Numbered from the stretch's first letter, positions 1-8,995 are shown. The stretch: 64,000 nt of DNA from Hyphomicrobiaceae bacterium UBA7697 (GCA_002482645.1 DLGJ01000005.1:489437-553436), one strand, 5' to 3'. Made by a program: numbers and translations. Notes: generated by a model from the letters alone, not told the origin.

Positions 1-19
1 GGGGGGGGGGGGGGGGGGG
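1..19. other. Poly-G run at the window start
   Basis: The first nineteen bases are all G, followed directly by ordinary sequence. A pure G run this long at the very first base is typical of a contig edge or a two-colour sequencing artefact rather than genomic sequence. It lies just past the stop of the first gene, so it does not affect that gene's coding part. Confidence 0.7.
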
Positions 20-27
20 CACCTGCG

Positions 28-702
28 CTAACGCCAGATGCCGAGCTTTCGCTCGCGCGCGTTGTCGGCGGCCTTGACCAGCTTGGCGTCGGATTGGGAT
101 GCGGGCACCGCCCAGCCTTGGCGGACCATCCAACGGGAGATGTCGGTGCCGCCGACGGTGCAGCGGGCCGTCACACCTTTGTGCCCGCCCGAGATAGGAA
201 CGTGACAGATCACGGCGCGGCCGCGAATGAGACGCGTGAGCGCCGCGCGCGCATAGCGGCCGCACGGCCAGGACTGGCCGCTCTTGTCCTTGCATGTGCC
301 CGCGAGGCCTTCGACCTTGATCCCCTCGAGAACGATCGTGGCGCCACCGGCCTTCAGCGAGCCGCCGTCGCGCACCTCGACCCGGTAAAAACGCTTCGGT
401 TGAAGTGCGGATTTCGGGGCCGCGGCGTTCGGCGCCGGGCCGTCGCCTTTGGCGTCTACCGCCGCGAGGTTCTCCGACACCTTCTCGTCCGGGCCATCTC
501 CCGCTTGCTCTCCCACTGTCCCGGTGGGCGCCTTGCCGGGCGCTTCCGTCTCGCGCAACGGCTTCGTGAAAAGCCCGCCGCCTTGCGCGGTCTCGCGCGG
601 CGTGTCGACATGCACGACATTCGTGTCGCCGCCGAATGGCCAGAAGAACCACAATACGGCAAGAACGGCGAAAGCGGTGAGTAGGCGGGACAGTCGGAAC
701 AT
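28..702 (-). CDS. Thermonuclease-family (SNase-like) protein, membrane anchored
   Basis: A 224-residue protein with one N-terminal hydrophobic segment (about residues 7–23, including FAVLAVLWFFWPF) that could be an uncleaved signal anchor. A long Ala/Gly/Pro-rich linker follows to about residue 100, then a C-terminal domain of about 120 residues. This domain has the usual SNase-fold layout: an Arg/Val-rich first strand, the segment GIKVEGLAGTC, the segment PCGRYARAALTRLI, and an ending like RQGWAVPA...ARERKLGIW. It resembles the thermonuclease-like proteins common in Hyphomicrobiales. The cysteine pair (TCKDKSGQSWPC) is also typical of these proteins. The Arg/Glu catalytic triad of true nucleases is not clearly complete, so hydrolytic activity is uncertain. 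The start ATG is at 702. It stands alone and is transcribed leftward. Confidence 0.7.
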   Translation of the reverse strand: MFRLSRLLTAFAVLAVLWFFWPFGGDTNVVHVDTPRETAQGGGLFTKPLRETEAPGKAPTGTVGEQAGDGPDEKVSENLAAVDAKGDGPAPNAAAPKSALQPKRFYRVEVRDGGSLKAGGATIVLEGIKVEGLAGTCKDKSGQSWPCGRYARAALTRLIRGRAVICHVPISGGHKGVTARCTVGGTDISRWMVRQGWAVPASQSDAKLVKAADNARERKLGIWR

Positions 703-751
703 GGCGGCAGATTAGCGTTTGCACTTGGCGGCTTTGTGGACGGGAACGCTC

Positions 752-1414
752 CTATTGGCTTGCCCAGATGATGCGGGCGATCCATTCGACCCGGTCCAAT
801 GGAAAAACGAAATTCGGATGATCGGGGTTCAGCGAGGCAAGTTCGATCGTCGTCGCGGTGCGGCGCACGAGGGTCTTGGCCATGACTTCGCCGTCCGTCG
901 TCCGGATCACCACGCGGTCGCCGTTACGCGTGGCCGCGTTCGGCGAGACGATCAGAATGTCGCCGTTGCGATAGAGCGGCGCCATGCTTTCGCCAGTGAC
1001 TTCGAGCGCATAGGCGTTCTCGTCGTCCACGCGCGGAAACCGGACATGGTCCCAGCCGCCGCCGACCGGATAGCCGCCGTCGTCGAAAAAGCCGCCGGCC
1101 CCGGCCTGCGTCATTCCGATCAAGGGGATCGGTTCGTTCCGCGCGTTCGCGCGCGGCTCCGTGGATGCGAGCGTGCTGAAGTCGTCCAGCGTCGCGCCGG
1201 TGGCCTCCAGCACCTTTGCGATGCTTTCGGTGGTGGGCCAACGCGGCCGCCCGTCGCGGGTCGTGCGCTTCGATTTGTTGAAGGCTGTCGCGTCTAGGCC
1301 GGAGCGCTTGGCAAGCCCCGATGCGGTCAGGCCGTAGCGCCGCGCCAGGGCATCGATGGCGGACCAGATTCGGTCATGCGTCAGCCTTTTCAAGGAATCG
1401 GCCCCCGCGATCAT
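752..1414 (-). CDS. S24-family LexA/CI-like transcriptional repressor
   Basis: A 220-residue protein with an N-terminal helix-turn-helix (about residues 12–75, with ALARRYGLTASGLAKRSG) and a C-terminal S24 peptidase-like domain. The domain has the Ser in GESMAPLY (S143) and the Lys in EVMAKTLV (K180), the serine-lysine dyad used for self-cleavage in LexA and phage CI. This points to a repressor that may be inactivated by RecA-stimulated autocleavage. No prophage genes adjoin it, and similar stand-alone copies are common in Hyphomicrobiales. The short AT-rich upstream stretch (about 1420–1445) contains AATAGGTATT, a small palindrome that could be an operator; this is inference only. Confidence 0.8.
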   Translation of the reverse strand: MIAGADSLKRLTHDRIWSAIDALARRYGLTASGLAKRSGLDATAFNKSKRTTRDGRPRWPTTESIAKVLEATGATLDDFSTLASTEPRANARNEPIPLIGMTQAGAGGFFDDGGYPVGGGWDHVRFPRVDDENAYALEVTGESMAPLYRNGDILIVSPNAATRNGDRVVIRTTDGEVMAKTLVRRTATTIELASLNPDHPNFVFPLDRVEWIARIIWASQ

Positions 1415-1578
1415 GTTGACGAGGAAATAATACCTATTCTAGAGAGTTATGCCGTATCCGCGGGTTCCGGTCCACCGTGTAGGAATTGAAAGGCTACAAG
1501 GTGTGCCGCCCAAGGCGTGTAGCCGTGCCGGCGGGCTTGTTGGCCGGCGGGACCGCCGCTAGTCTTGCGCAGCGCACC

Positions 1579-1926
1579 ATGGCCGAACACATCTACAAAA
1601 TCCTGGCGGATGCCGCTTACGACGCGGCCAAGAGCGAAGGGCGTTTCCTCGGAACGGCAGACGATCTTCGCGACGGCTTCATCCATTTCTCGGCCGGCCA
1701 TCAGGTCGCGGCGACCTTGGACAAGCACTACCGCGGCCAGGAAGATCTCGTGCTGCTGTCGGTCGATCCGGAGCGGCTGGGGCCGGCCCTCAAGTGGGAA
1801 GTGTCTCGCGGCGGAGACTTGTTCCCCCATCTCTACGCGCCGCTGGAGCTCGATGCCGTGGTCGCGGAAGCTCCGCTCACCCTCGACGACGACGATCGCC
1901 ACATTTTGCCCGAGGGCGTGGCGTGA
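1579..1926 (+). CDS. DUF952 family protein
   Basis: A 115-residue protein starting at MAEHIYKIL, which matches the usual N-terminus of DUF952 proteins. I chose this ATG over an upstream one at 1486 because the additional residues look like untranslated leader. The segment DGFIHFSAGHQV and the later GGDLFPHLY are characteristic of the family. The biochemical role is unknown; the fold has been compared with small ADP-ribosyl-like domains, which I cannot test here. Its stop codon overlaps the GTG start of pyrD by four bases, so the two genes are translationally coupled, an arrangement seen often in alphaproteobacteria. Confidence 0.85.
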   Translation: MAEHIYKILADAAYDAAKSEGRFLGTADDLRDGFIHFSAGHQVAATLDKHYRGQEDLVLLSVDPERLGPALKWEVSRGGDLFPHLYAPLELDAVVAEAPLTLDDDDRHILPEGVA

Positions 1927-3011
1927 ACCCACTCTTCGGTCTCGGTCAGGCGCTTCTCCTTTCGCTCGACGCGGAGCGCGCGCACGATCTCACCCTGAAG
2001 ACGCTGGAGTTGGGGATCTATCCGCGCCGGAGCGGGCCGGACGACCCCCGCCTGCGCCAGACGCTTTGCGGGCTGGATTTCCCCAACCCGATCGGCATCG
2101 CGCCGGGCTTCGACAAGAACGCGCGCGTCGCGCCGGCCCTGCTCGATATGGGCTTCGGTTTTGTCGAGGTCGGCACGCTGACCCCGCGTCCGCAGAACGG
2201 CAATCCGGCGCCGCGCGTGTTCCGCTCGGCGGAAGATCATGCAGTGGTGAACCGGCTCGGATTCAACAACGAGGGGCAAGCGGCGGCGCTCGAACGGTTG
2301 AGGAAACCCGTTCCGGGCATTGTCGGCGTGAACTTGGGAGCGAATAAAGACAGCCCGGATCGTGTCGCGGACTACGCGGACGGCGTGACGCGCATGGCGC
2401 CCGTCGCGTCCTATCTCACCGTCAATATCTCCTCGCCCAACACGCCGGGCTTGCGGGATTTGCAGGCGCCGCAGGAACTCGCGACGCTTCTGACCAAAGT
2501 CGTCGAGGCCAGGAGCGCGCTTCCCGGCGCCCAGCCGCCGCTGTTCGTCAAGCTGGCGCCGGATCTCGCCGATGCCGATCTTCCCGAGATCGTCGGGATC
2601 ATCCAGGGCAGCGGCGCCGGCGGCATTATCGTCTCCAATACGACCCTCGCGCGCGACGGCTTGACCAACGCGGCGCTGGCCGCCGAAACGGGCGGTCTGT
2701 CCGGGCGGCCGCTCTTCGCACGCTCGACCCGGATGCTCGCGCGCGTCTACAGGCTCACGGCCGGGACGATGCCCCTGATCGGCGTGGGCGGCGTGGATTC
2801 GCCCGAGGCCGCTCTTGCCAAGATCGAAGCGGGAGCGTCGCTGGTTCAGCTCTATACGGGGCTGATCTTCGAAGGCCCCGGCCTCATTGGCCGGATCAAG
2901 CGCCGCCTCGTTCAAGCGATGGCGGAGGCGAACGCGAACACGCTCACGCCGCTCGTCGGCCGCCGGGCCGAGGAATGGGCCCGCAAGCCCCTGCCGGAGA
3001 ATGCCGAATGA
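1923..3011 (+). CDS. pyrD: Dihydroorotate dehydrogenase (quinone), class 2
   Basis: This 362-residue enzyme oxidises dihydroorotate to orotate in pyrimidine synthesis and passes electrons to the membrane quinone pool. The GTG start overlaps the preceding stop (GTGA). Class 2 features are visible: an N-terminal membrane-associating helical segment (about residues 1–40), the FMN/substrate motif PIGIAPGFDKNA, VNLGANKDS, the catalytic-serine region NISSPNTPGLRDLQ, VSNTT, and the phosphate-binding GVGGVDSPEAALAKIEAGA. Length is normal for class 2 enzymes. It sits between DUF952 and arsC with four-base overlaps on both sides, forming a three-gene operon. Confidence 0.95.
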   Translation: MNPLFGLGQALLLSLDAERAHDLTLKTLELGIYPRRSGPDDPRLRQTLCGLDFPNPIGIAPGFDKNARVAPALLDMGFGFVEVGTLTPRPQNGNPAPRVFRSAEDHAVVNRLGFNNEGQAAALERLRKPVPGIVGVNLGANKDSPDRVADYADGVTRMAPVASYLTVNISSPNTPGLRDLQAPQELATLLTKVVEARSALPGAQPPLFVKLAPDLADADLPEIVGIIQGSGAGGIIVSNTTLARDGLTNAALAAETGGLSGRPLFARSTRMLARVYRLTAGTMPLIGVGGVDSPEAALAKIEAGASLVQLYTGLIFEGPGLIGRIKRRLVQAMAEANANTLTPLVGRRAEEWARKPLPENAE

Positions 3012-3355
3012 CCGTCACGATCTACCACAATCCGCGCTGCTCGAAATCGCGCGAGACCTTGGCGTTGCTGGAGGAGAAAGGCGCCGCCCCGAACGTCGTG
3101 GACTATTTGAAGACGCCGCCAAGCGCCGCCGAACTGAAAGCCATTCTGAAAAAGCTCGGCCTCAAGCCGCGGGACATCGTGCGCAAAGGCGAAGCCCGCT
3201 ACGCGGAACTTGGGCTGAAAGAGCGTGCCGTTTCCGACGATGAGCTGATCGCACTCATGGTCGAGAACCCGATTCTGATCGAGCGGCCGATCGTCGTCGC
3301 GGGCGGAAAGGCGGCTATCGGCCGCCCGCCGGAGACGGTTCTGACGATTCTTTAG
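3008..3355 (+). CDS. arsC: ArsC-family arsenate reductase (glutaredoxin type)
   Basis: A 115-residue thioredoxin-fold protein. Cys11 lies in YHNPRCSKSRETL, the position of the catalytic cysteine in glutaredoxin-coupled arsenate reductases, and GRPPETVLTIL closes the protein as in the YfgD-type subfamily. The ATG overlaps the pyrD stop (ATGA). No ars operon genes (arsB, acr3, arsR) are nearby, so a general redox or stress role is as likely as arsenate resistance. Its last 41 bases overlap the end of the convergent DUF6460 gene. Confidence 0.88.
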   Translation: MTVTIYHNPRCSKSRETLALLEEKGAAPNVVDYLKTPPSAAELKAILKKLGLKPRDIVRKGEARYAELGLKERAVSDDELIALMVENPILIERPIVVAGGKAAIGRPPETVLTIL

Positions 3356-3662
3356 CCGCTCGCGGCTCCCGTTCGGGCGGCACGAGATCGGCGGACGCAT
3401 CGTCGTCGCGGCCGAACAGCTTGAACACCCGCATCAGCACCCACACCGGGAACACGATCACGGCGCCGAGCAGGAAGTAGCGGAAGCCCTTCTCGATCGC
3501 GGCGAAACCCATGTCGTAGATGCGCTGAACCAGGTCGCGCACCGTCTGGATCAAGTCGTAGGGGCTGAAGCCCAGCGCCGCCAGGACGACGCCGACGATC
3601 AGCGATATGATCGCGAGCCGGGCGAGGACAAGGGCCGGATTGCCGCCAAAAAACCGTTCCAT
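3315..3662 (-). CDS. DUF6460-like integral membrane protein
   Basis: A 115-residue protein with two hydrophobic spans (about residues 10–30 around LARLAIISLIVGVVLAALGF, and about 58–80 around FLLGAVIVFPVWVLM) and a charged C-terminal tail. The opening MERFFGGNPALVLARL and the middle FSPYDLIQTVRDL resemble a small conserved membrane family of Hyphomicrobiales that I associate with DUF6460. I prefer the ATG at 3662, which has a GGAGG upstream, over a GTG at 3710. The gene converges on arsC and overlaps its 3' end by 41 bases. The function is unknown. Confidence 0.7.
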   Translation of the reverse strand: MERFFGGNPALVLARLAIISLIVGVVLAALGFSPYDLIQTVRDLVQRIYDMGFAAIEKGFRYFLLGAVIVFPVWVLMRVFKLFGRDDDASADLVPPEREPRAAKESSEPSPAGGR

Positions 3663-3781
3663 ATACACGCGCACCTCCGCATCGTGGGCGTTGCTTGGGA
3701 TCTGTACCACAGTTGGTGCGGCGAAGCCGGAAGGTCAAGTCAGGCCCTGACAGCGGCACAACCCGATGGGGACCGATTCAG

Positions 3782-6388
3782 TTGAGCGCGCGAACGCGGA
3801 AACCTGCAGCTGGGAACGATGGACGCGCTCGGAGCGCGCATCTGCCCGAGACATTCGCGGACTGGTTCGCGTCCCGGGGCTGGCACCCGCGCGCCCACCA
3901 GCTCGCATTGCTGGAAAAGGCCGGGGAGGGCCGCGACACGCTTCTGATTGCCCCGACCGGCGGCGGCAAGACCTTGGCGGGATTTCTTCCGAGCCTCGTC
4001 GATCTCGCGGGCCGCCCTCTCGCCCACGGTCCGGCGCGCAGCGTCCACACGCTCTATGTCTCGCCGCTCAAGGCGCTGGCGACCGATATCGCGCGCAATC
4101 TCGCGGCACCCATCGCCGAGATGGGTTTGCCGGTCCAGCTCGAAACCCGGACCGGCGACACGCCTCAATCCCGCCGCGCGCGGCAGCGCGTGCTGCCGCC
4201 CGACATTCTGCTGACCACGCCGGAGCAGATCGCCTTGATGCTGTCCCACAAAAGCGCGGGCCAGCTTTTCGCAGGGCTGAAATATGTGATCCTCGATGAG
4301 CTTCACGCCTTGAGCGCCAGCAAGCGCGGCGATCTCTTGGCGCTGGATCTTGCGCGCTTGCGGACGCTTGCGCCGGACCTCACGGCCGTCGGTTTGTCGG
4401 CCACGGTGGCGCGGCCTTACGAACTCTCCGCTTACTTGGTGCCGCAGCGTCACGACAATGCACCAACGATGCGGTTCGCGGAGATCGTCACCGCCGCGGG
4501 CGGCGTGAAGGCGGACATCGCGATCCTCGAATCCGAGGTGGAGGTGCCCTGGGCGGGACATTCGGCCCGCTACGCGCTGCTCGAAATCTACGAGGCCATC
4601 AAGGCGCACAAACTCTCTTTGATGTTCGTCAACACGCGTTCGCAAGCCGAGATGCTGTTCCACGAGCTGTGGCGCGTCAACGACGACAATCTGCCGATCG
4701 CGCTCCATCACGGCTCGCTCGATGTCGGCCAGCGCCGGAAAGTCGAAGCGGCGATGGTGTCGGGCAAGCTCCGCGCGGTGGTCTGCACCTCGACGCTCGA
4801 TCTCGGCATCGACTGGGGCGACGTCGATCTCGTCATCAATGTCGGCGCGCCGAAAGGCGCAAGCCGCTTGACCCAGCGGATCGGGCGGGCCAATCACCGG
4901 CTCGACGAACCGAGCAAGGCTTTGCTCGTGCCGGCCAATCGTTTCGAGGTCATGGAATGTCAGGCGGCACTCGAGGCCGCCGGGGAGGGACAGCAAGACA
5001 CGCCGCCCTCGCGTCCCGGCGCGCTCGACGTACTGGCGCAGCACATTCTCGGCATGGCCTGCGCCGAGCCGTTCGATCCGGACCGGCTTTATGAGGACGT
5101 GACGAGCGCCGCACCCTATCGCGATCTGTCCCGTGAGAGTTTCGATCGGGTGCTCGCCTTCGTGGCGACCGGCGGCTACGCGCTCGCGCGTTACGACCGC
5201 TACGCCAAGCTCAAGCAAACCAAGGACGGCACCTATCGCATCGCTCATCCGCGCTTCGCCCAGCAATACCGCTTGAATGTCGGCACCATCGTCGAGGCGC
5301 CGATGCTCCGCGTGCGCCTCGCGCGGCTGAAGGGCGGCGCGCTCCGCCCGGCTGGCATGGTCGCCGGCGGGCGCATACTCGGGGAAGTCGAGGAGCAGTT
5401 CATCGAACAACTCGGCCCCGGAGATACGTTCGTCTTTGCCGGCGAGGTGCTTCGTTTCGAGGGTTTGCGCGAAATGGACGCCATCGTGACCCGCGCGCAC
5501 GCCACCGACGCCAAGGTGCCGGCCTATGCGGGCGGCAAGTTCCCGCTGTCGACCTATCTCGCCGAGCGCGTGCGGCACATGCTGGCCGAGCGAAAGCAAT
5601 GGACGAAGCTGCCCGGACAAGTGTCCGATTGGCTGCGGTTGCAGGCCGCGTTCTCCGTCGTGCCGACGGCCGGCGAGATGCTGATCGAGACCTTCCCGCG
5701 CGGGCAGCGGCACTATCTCGTCTGCTATCCGTTCGAGGGGCGCCTCGCGCACCAGACCCTCGGCATGCTGTTGACGCGCCGCTTGGAGCGCGCGCGTGCG
5801 GCACCGCTCGGCTTCGTCGCCAACGAATACGCTTTGGCCGTCTGGGGGCTCAACGATATGAGCGAGATGATCCGCCGGGGGCGCCTCGATCTCCGGGAGC
5901 TTTTCGACGAGGACATGCTGGGCGACGATCTCGATGCCTGGCTAGCCGAATCCAACCTGATGAAGCGGTCGTTCCGGGTCTGCGCGATCATTTCCGGGCT
6001 AATCGAGCGCCGTCATCCCGGTCAGGAAAAGTCGGGGCGGCAGATGACGGCCTCCTCCGATCTCATCTACGATGTGCTGCGCGAACACGAGCCGGGGCAC
6101 GTCTTGTTGCGTGCGGCGTTTGCCGACGCGGCGACCGGGCTCATCGATCTTGGCCGGTTGGGACAATTCTTGAAGCGTATCGGCGGACGAATCAGGCATA
6201 GTGCGGTGAGCCGCGTTTCGCCGCTCGCCGTTCCCGTCATGCTTGAGATCGGGCGAGAGAGTGTTCCGGGCGATGCTGGCGAAACCCTGTTGCGTGAGAC
6301 CGCCGAAGAACTCGTTGCCGAGGCCATGGGAGACGACGCCTCGGTCAGCACGACGCAGAGCCCTGGGGGGGAGCATGCTGCAAGCTAG
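3782..6388 (+). CDS. Ligase-associated DNA damage response DEXH-box helicase (Lhr-like)
   Basis: An approximately 868-residue superfamily 2 helicase of the Lhr-like branch. The Walker A APTGGGKT is near residue 57 and the DEXH motif ILDELHAL near residue 171. SATVARP, HHGSLDVGQRR, STLDLGIDWGDVD and QRIGRANHR follow in the usual order, then a long Lhr-type C-terminal region. It is expected to unwind DNA or DNA/RNA substrates during repair. No ATG lies close to the conserved N-terminus (LPETFADWFASRGW). I chose the TTG at 3782 because GGGGAC precedes it by about eight bases; an ATG at 3695 is the alternative and would overlap the divergent gene's leader. pdeM follows with a 14-base overlap. The ligase and exonuclease usually found with this pair are not in the window. 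Confidence 0.85.
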   Translation: MSARTRKPAAGNDGRARSAHLPETFADWFASRGWHPRAHQLALLEKAGEGRDTLLIAPTGGGKTLAGFLPSLVDLAGRPLAHGPARSVHTLYVSPLKALATDIARNLAAPIAEMGLPVQLETRTGDTPQSRRARQRVLPPDILLTTPEQIALMLSHKSAGQLFAGLKYVILDELHALSASKRGDLLALDLARLRTLAPDLTAVGLSATVARPYELSAYLVPQRHDNAPTMRFAEIVTAAGGVKADIAILESEVEVPWAGHSARYALLEIYEAIKAHKLSLMFVNTRSQAEMLFHELWRVNDDNLPIALHHGSLDVGQRRKVEAAMVSGKLRAVVCTSTLDLGIDWGDVDLVINVGAPKGASRLTQRIGRANHRLDEPSKALLVPANRFEVMECQAALEAAGEGQQDTPPSRPGALDVLAQHILGMACAEPFDPDRLYEDVTSAAPYRDLSRESFDRVLAFVATGGYALARYDRYAKLKQTKDGTYRIAHPRFAQQYRLNVGTIVEAPMLRVRLARLKGGALRPAGMVAGGRILGEVEEQFIEQLGPGDTFVFAGEVLRFEGLREMDAIVTRAHATDAKVPAYAGGKFPLSTYLAERVRHMLAERKQWTKLPGQVSDWLRLQAAFSVVPTAGEMLIETFPRGQRHYLVCYPFEGRLAHQTLGMLLTRRLERARAAPLGFVANEYALAVWGLNDMSEMIRRGRLDLRELFDEDMLGDDLDAWLAESNLMKRSFRVCAIISGLIERRHPGQEKSGRQMTASSDLIYDVLREHEPGHVLLRAAFADAATGLIDLGRLGQFLKRIGGRIRHSAVSRVSPLAVPVMLEIGRESVPGDAGETLLRETAEELVAEAMGDDASVSTTQSPGGEHAAS

Positions 6389-7103
6389 ATTGGATCTCAT
6401 GCCGGAGACAGCGCCGACACTGCGCTCCCATCTTGTCATCGGACGTCATACGCTTCGGCCGCTCATGGCGGGCGCGCTGTATTGGGAAGCCGAAGACACC
6501 CTGCTTGTCGCCGACCTGCATCTGGAGAAGGGCGCGGCCTGCGCGGCGCGCGGCATGTTGCTGCCGCCCTACGATACGCGGGCGACGTTGTCGCGGCTGG
6601 GCAAGCTCATCGAGGCGCTCGATCCGCAGCGCGTCGTTGCCCTTGGTGACAGCTTCCACCGCAGCGAATGCGCCGACAATCTCGTCGAGGACGACTTCGC
6701 GCTACTGCGATCCCTTCAGGAAGGGCGCGACTGGTTCTGGATTTGCGGCAATCACGATCCCCATTTGCCGAAGACGGTCGGTGGAACGGTCTGCGCCACG
6801 CTGACCATTGGCGGCGTCGTCTTGCGCCACGAACCCTCGGACAAAGCCACGGGTCCCGAGATCGTCGGACACCTTCACCCCATCGCGCGCATTTGCCGCC
6901 GCGGGACCGTTGTGCGGCGCCGTTGCTTCGCGACGGATGGAAGCCGGCTCGTGATGCCCGCCTTCGGGGCCTATACCGGTGGCCTCAACGTCCTTCACGA
7001 AGCCTTCAAGCCGCTCTTTCGCTGGCAGCAGTTGGAGGCGTGGATGATGGGGCGGCGTGCGGTCTATCCGGTGCTCGGCAGTCTGCTGTTGCCCGACCAA
7101 TAG
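6375..7103 (+). CDS. pdeM: Ligase-associated DNA damage response endonuclease PdeM
   Basis: A 242-residue calcineurin-type metallophosphoesterase. All metal-binding motifs are present in order: VADLHLEKG (D-x-H), ALGDSFHR, CGNHDPH (GNHD) and VGHLHP (GHxH). The partner helicase lies directly upstream and the start ATG at 6375, preceded by a G-rich ribosome binding site, overlaps its 3' end by 14 bases. In this family the enzyme is thought to process DNA ends in a pathway with a dedicated ATP-dependent ligase and an exonuclease. Its stop lies only four bases from the end of the convergent TIGR02186 gene, with no room for a separate terminator. Confidence 0.88.
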   Translation: MLQARLDLMPETAPTLRSHLVIGRHTLRPLMAGALYWEAEDTLLVADLHLEKGAACAARGMLLPPYDTRATLSRLGKLIEALDPQRVVALGDSFHRSECADNLVEDDFALLRSLQEGRDWFWICGNHDPHLPKTVGGTVCATLTIGGVVLRHEPSDKATGPEIVGHLHPIARICRRGTVVRRRCFATDGSRLVMPAFGAYTGGLNVLHEAFKPLFRWQQLEAWMMGRRAVYPVLGSLLLPDQ

Positions 7104-7107
7104 TCCG

Positions 7108-7920
7108 TTAGTCGCGCCGGAACGCGAACCAGCCGATCAGTCCTGCGAAGACGGCGATCGCGACCCCGAGCAGGCCGTATAGAAACGGCTTGTGGAAAGC
7201 CATTTCGTAGATCACCGCTTCGATCCCGGCCTTGCTGATTTCCAGCGATCCTTGTGTCTTGCTTGCAAGTTCGCCATCGCGGAACAGATACACATCGACC
7301 ACGTAGCGGCCTGTCGGCACATTCACCGGCAGCACCACGGTCGCGCGGAACAGGCTGCGTCCGATGAAGACCACGCCGGAGTCGTTTGCCGTGAACAGGC
7401 GCTTGTCTTCCATCAGCCGGATCATGGCGGTGCGGAAGCTCTGTTCCTGAGAACTGCCGGTCGTGTCACGGCCGAAGTTGAGTTCCGACAGTCCGATGCC
7501 AAGGCTGCGCAGAACGTCGTCCGATGCGATGGCCCGGATCGGCCGCGACGACAGAACGGTGTAGAAACTCGGAACTTGAGTATAGGTCTTGCCTGGACCG
7601 TTGACCCAGAGCCCGGCCATGCGTGTCTTCTTCCGCACCACGATCGGCTTGTTGGGGCCGCGGACCACGGTGACCACGTCATAGGACCCGAAGGCCGGCG
7701 TGCGCGTATCGCTGAAGTCGATACTGCCGAAAATAAGGATTTCGACGCCGGTGAAGTTCGACTGAATGGCGATTTCGCGCGTCGAGATGTCGGCTTGCAC
7801 CTTTTCTTGGCTCGTCCCCGGCTTGACGACGGGCGGCGGCGGCACGGCGTCTTGCGCCTGCGCGGCAGCGCCAAGCAGCAGCGACAGCAGAAGCGCGAGG
7901 TGTAGGACGGCCGCGCGCAT
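7108..7920 (-). CDS. TIGR02186 family transmembrane protein
   Basis: A 270-residue protein with a cleavable signal peptide (LHLALLLSLLLGAAAQAQ, cut near residue 23), a periplasmic domain of about 210 residues and one C-terminal membrane span (LYGLLGVAIAVFAGLIGWF) before a short basic tail. This matches the TIGR02186 family, of unknown function and usually encoded beside a TauE/SafE transporter. Here it overlaps the upstream TauE/SafE stop by four bases (ATGA), so the two are co-translated. A role assisting sulfur-oxyanion export is inferred from this linkage only. Confidence 0.85.
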   Translation of the reverse strand: MRAAVLHLALLLSLLLGAAAQAQDAVPPPPVVKPGTSQEKVQADISTREIAIQSNFTGVEILIFGSIDFSDTRTPAFGSYDVVTVVRGPNKPIVVRKKTRMAGLWVNGPGKTYTQVPSFYTVLSSRPIRAIASDDVLRSLGIGLSELNFGRDTTGSSQEQSFRTAMIRLMEDKRLFTANDSGVVFIGRSLFRATVVLPVNVPTGRYVVDVYLFRDGELASKTQGSLEISKAGIEAVIYEMAFHKPFLYGLLGVAIAVFAGLIGWFAFRRD

Positions 7921-8846
7921 CAGCCACCCGCCACGGGAATGATGCTGTAGAGATCGGCCGGCCGCGCCACCAAGTCGTAGAGAATCCGCAAGGCGACGCC
8001 GAGCACCATGAGAGCCAGCATCGCGCGCAGCTGCTCGCCGCGGAGTTTTTGTCCCGCGCGGACGCCGAATTGCCCCCCGATCACCCCGCCGATAATCAGG
8101 AGAAAGGCGAGCACGATGTCGAGCGTGTGGTTCAGCGTGGCATGCAGCAGCGTGACGACGGCGGTGATGAAGATGATCTGAAAGATCGACGTGCCGATCA
8201 CCACGTTGGTCGGCATGCGCAGGATGTAAATCATCGCCGGGACCATGATGAATCCGCCGCCGACGCCCAAGAACGCAGCCAAGAGCCCGACCATGCCGCC
8301 GATGACCAGAGGCGGAATGGCGCTGATATAGAGGCGCGACCGGGGAAAGCGCATCTTGAAGGGCAGGCCGTGGATCCAGTTGTGTTGTCCGGATTTCCGG
8401 GCGGAGACCGTCTTTCCGGCCCTCTGACGCCGCATCGCGTTGACGCTCTCCCAGAGCATCAAGGCGCCGATGCTGCCGAGGAAGAACACATAGGTCATCG
8501 AGATGATGAGGCCCGATTGCCCCAATCCGCGCAGATATCGCAGAAGGAGCACCCCGAACAGCGCACCCGCGACACCGCCAGCGATCAGCACCGCCCCCAT
8601 ATGCAGATCGACGTTGCCGCGCCGCCATTGGGCAAGCGTGCCCGAGACCGACGTGCCGACGATCTGGTTGGCGCCGGTGGCCACGGCGATGGCCGGCGGA
8701 ATGCCGGACAGCATCAAGAGAGGCGTGAGCAGGAACCCGCCGCCGACGCCGAACATACCGGACAGAAATCCGACCGCCGCGCCAAGACCCAGCATCACCA
8801 AGAGGTTCACTGAAATCTCGGCAATCGGCAGATAAATCTGAAACAT
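7920..8846 (-). CDS. TSUP family (TauE/SafE) sulfite exporter-like permease
   Basis: A 308-residue polytopic inner-membrane protein. Two homologous halves carry the family signatures GFLSGMFGVGGGFLLTPLL and LLAAFLGVGGGFIMVPAM. TSUP proteins move sulfite, sulfoacetate or other organosulfur anions, usually outward. The start MFQIYLPIAEISVN at 8846 is the family-typical one; a longer in-frame extension to 8900 looks non-coding. It is the first gene of a pair with TIGR02186. A second, unrelated TSUP copy is at 26994 at the end of the cys operon. Confidence 0.88.
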   Translation of the reverse strand: MFQIYLPIAEISVNLLVMLGLGAAVGFLSGMFGVGGGFLLTPLLMLSGIPPAIAVATGANQIVGTSVSGTLAQWRRGNVDLHMGAVLIAGGVAGALFGVLLLRYLRGLGQSGLIISMTYVFFLGSIGALMLWESVNAMRRQRAGKTVSARKSGQHNWIHGLPFKMRFPRSRLYISAIPPLVIGGMVGLLAAFLGVGGGFIMVPAMIYILRMPTNVVIGTSIFQIIFITAVVTLLHATLNHTLDIVLAFLLIIGGVIGGQFGVRAGQKLRGEQLRAMLALMVLGVALRILYDLVARPADLYSIIPVAGG

Positions 8847-8995
8847 TGGCTGGATCGGTAAGAGAGCGAGCGCCCCTGCAACCTGTTCGCGGGGAGCCAA
8901 CGAGTCAATGCGCTATGCGGATCGAACCTTAATTCTCTCCGGATTTCCGGCGGAAGTGTGAGCGCGGCCGCCCGGGCGCCGCGAGAGCCGGCTGT

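Noticed and set aside
752..1414. Prophage immunity region
   Set aside because: The S24 repressor stands alone beside housekeeping genes, with no integrase, cro or structural genes around it.
3740..5752. Long leftward open frame inside the helicase gene
   Set aside because: Antisense to all helicase motifs and without any recognisable domain.
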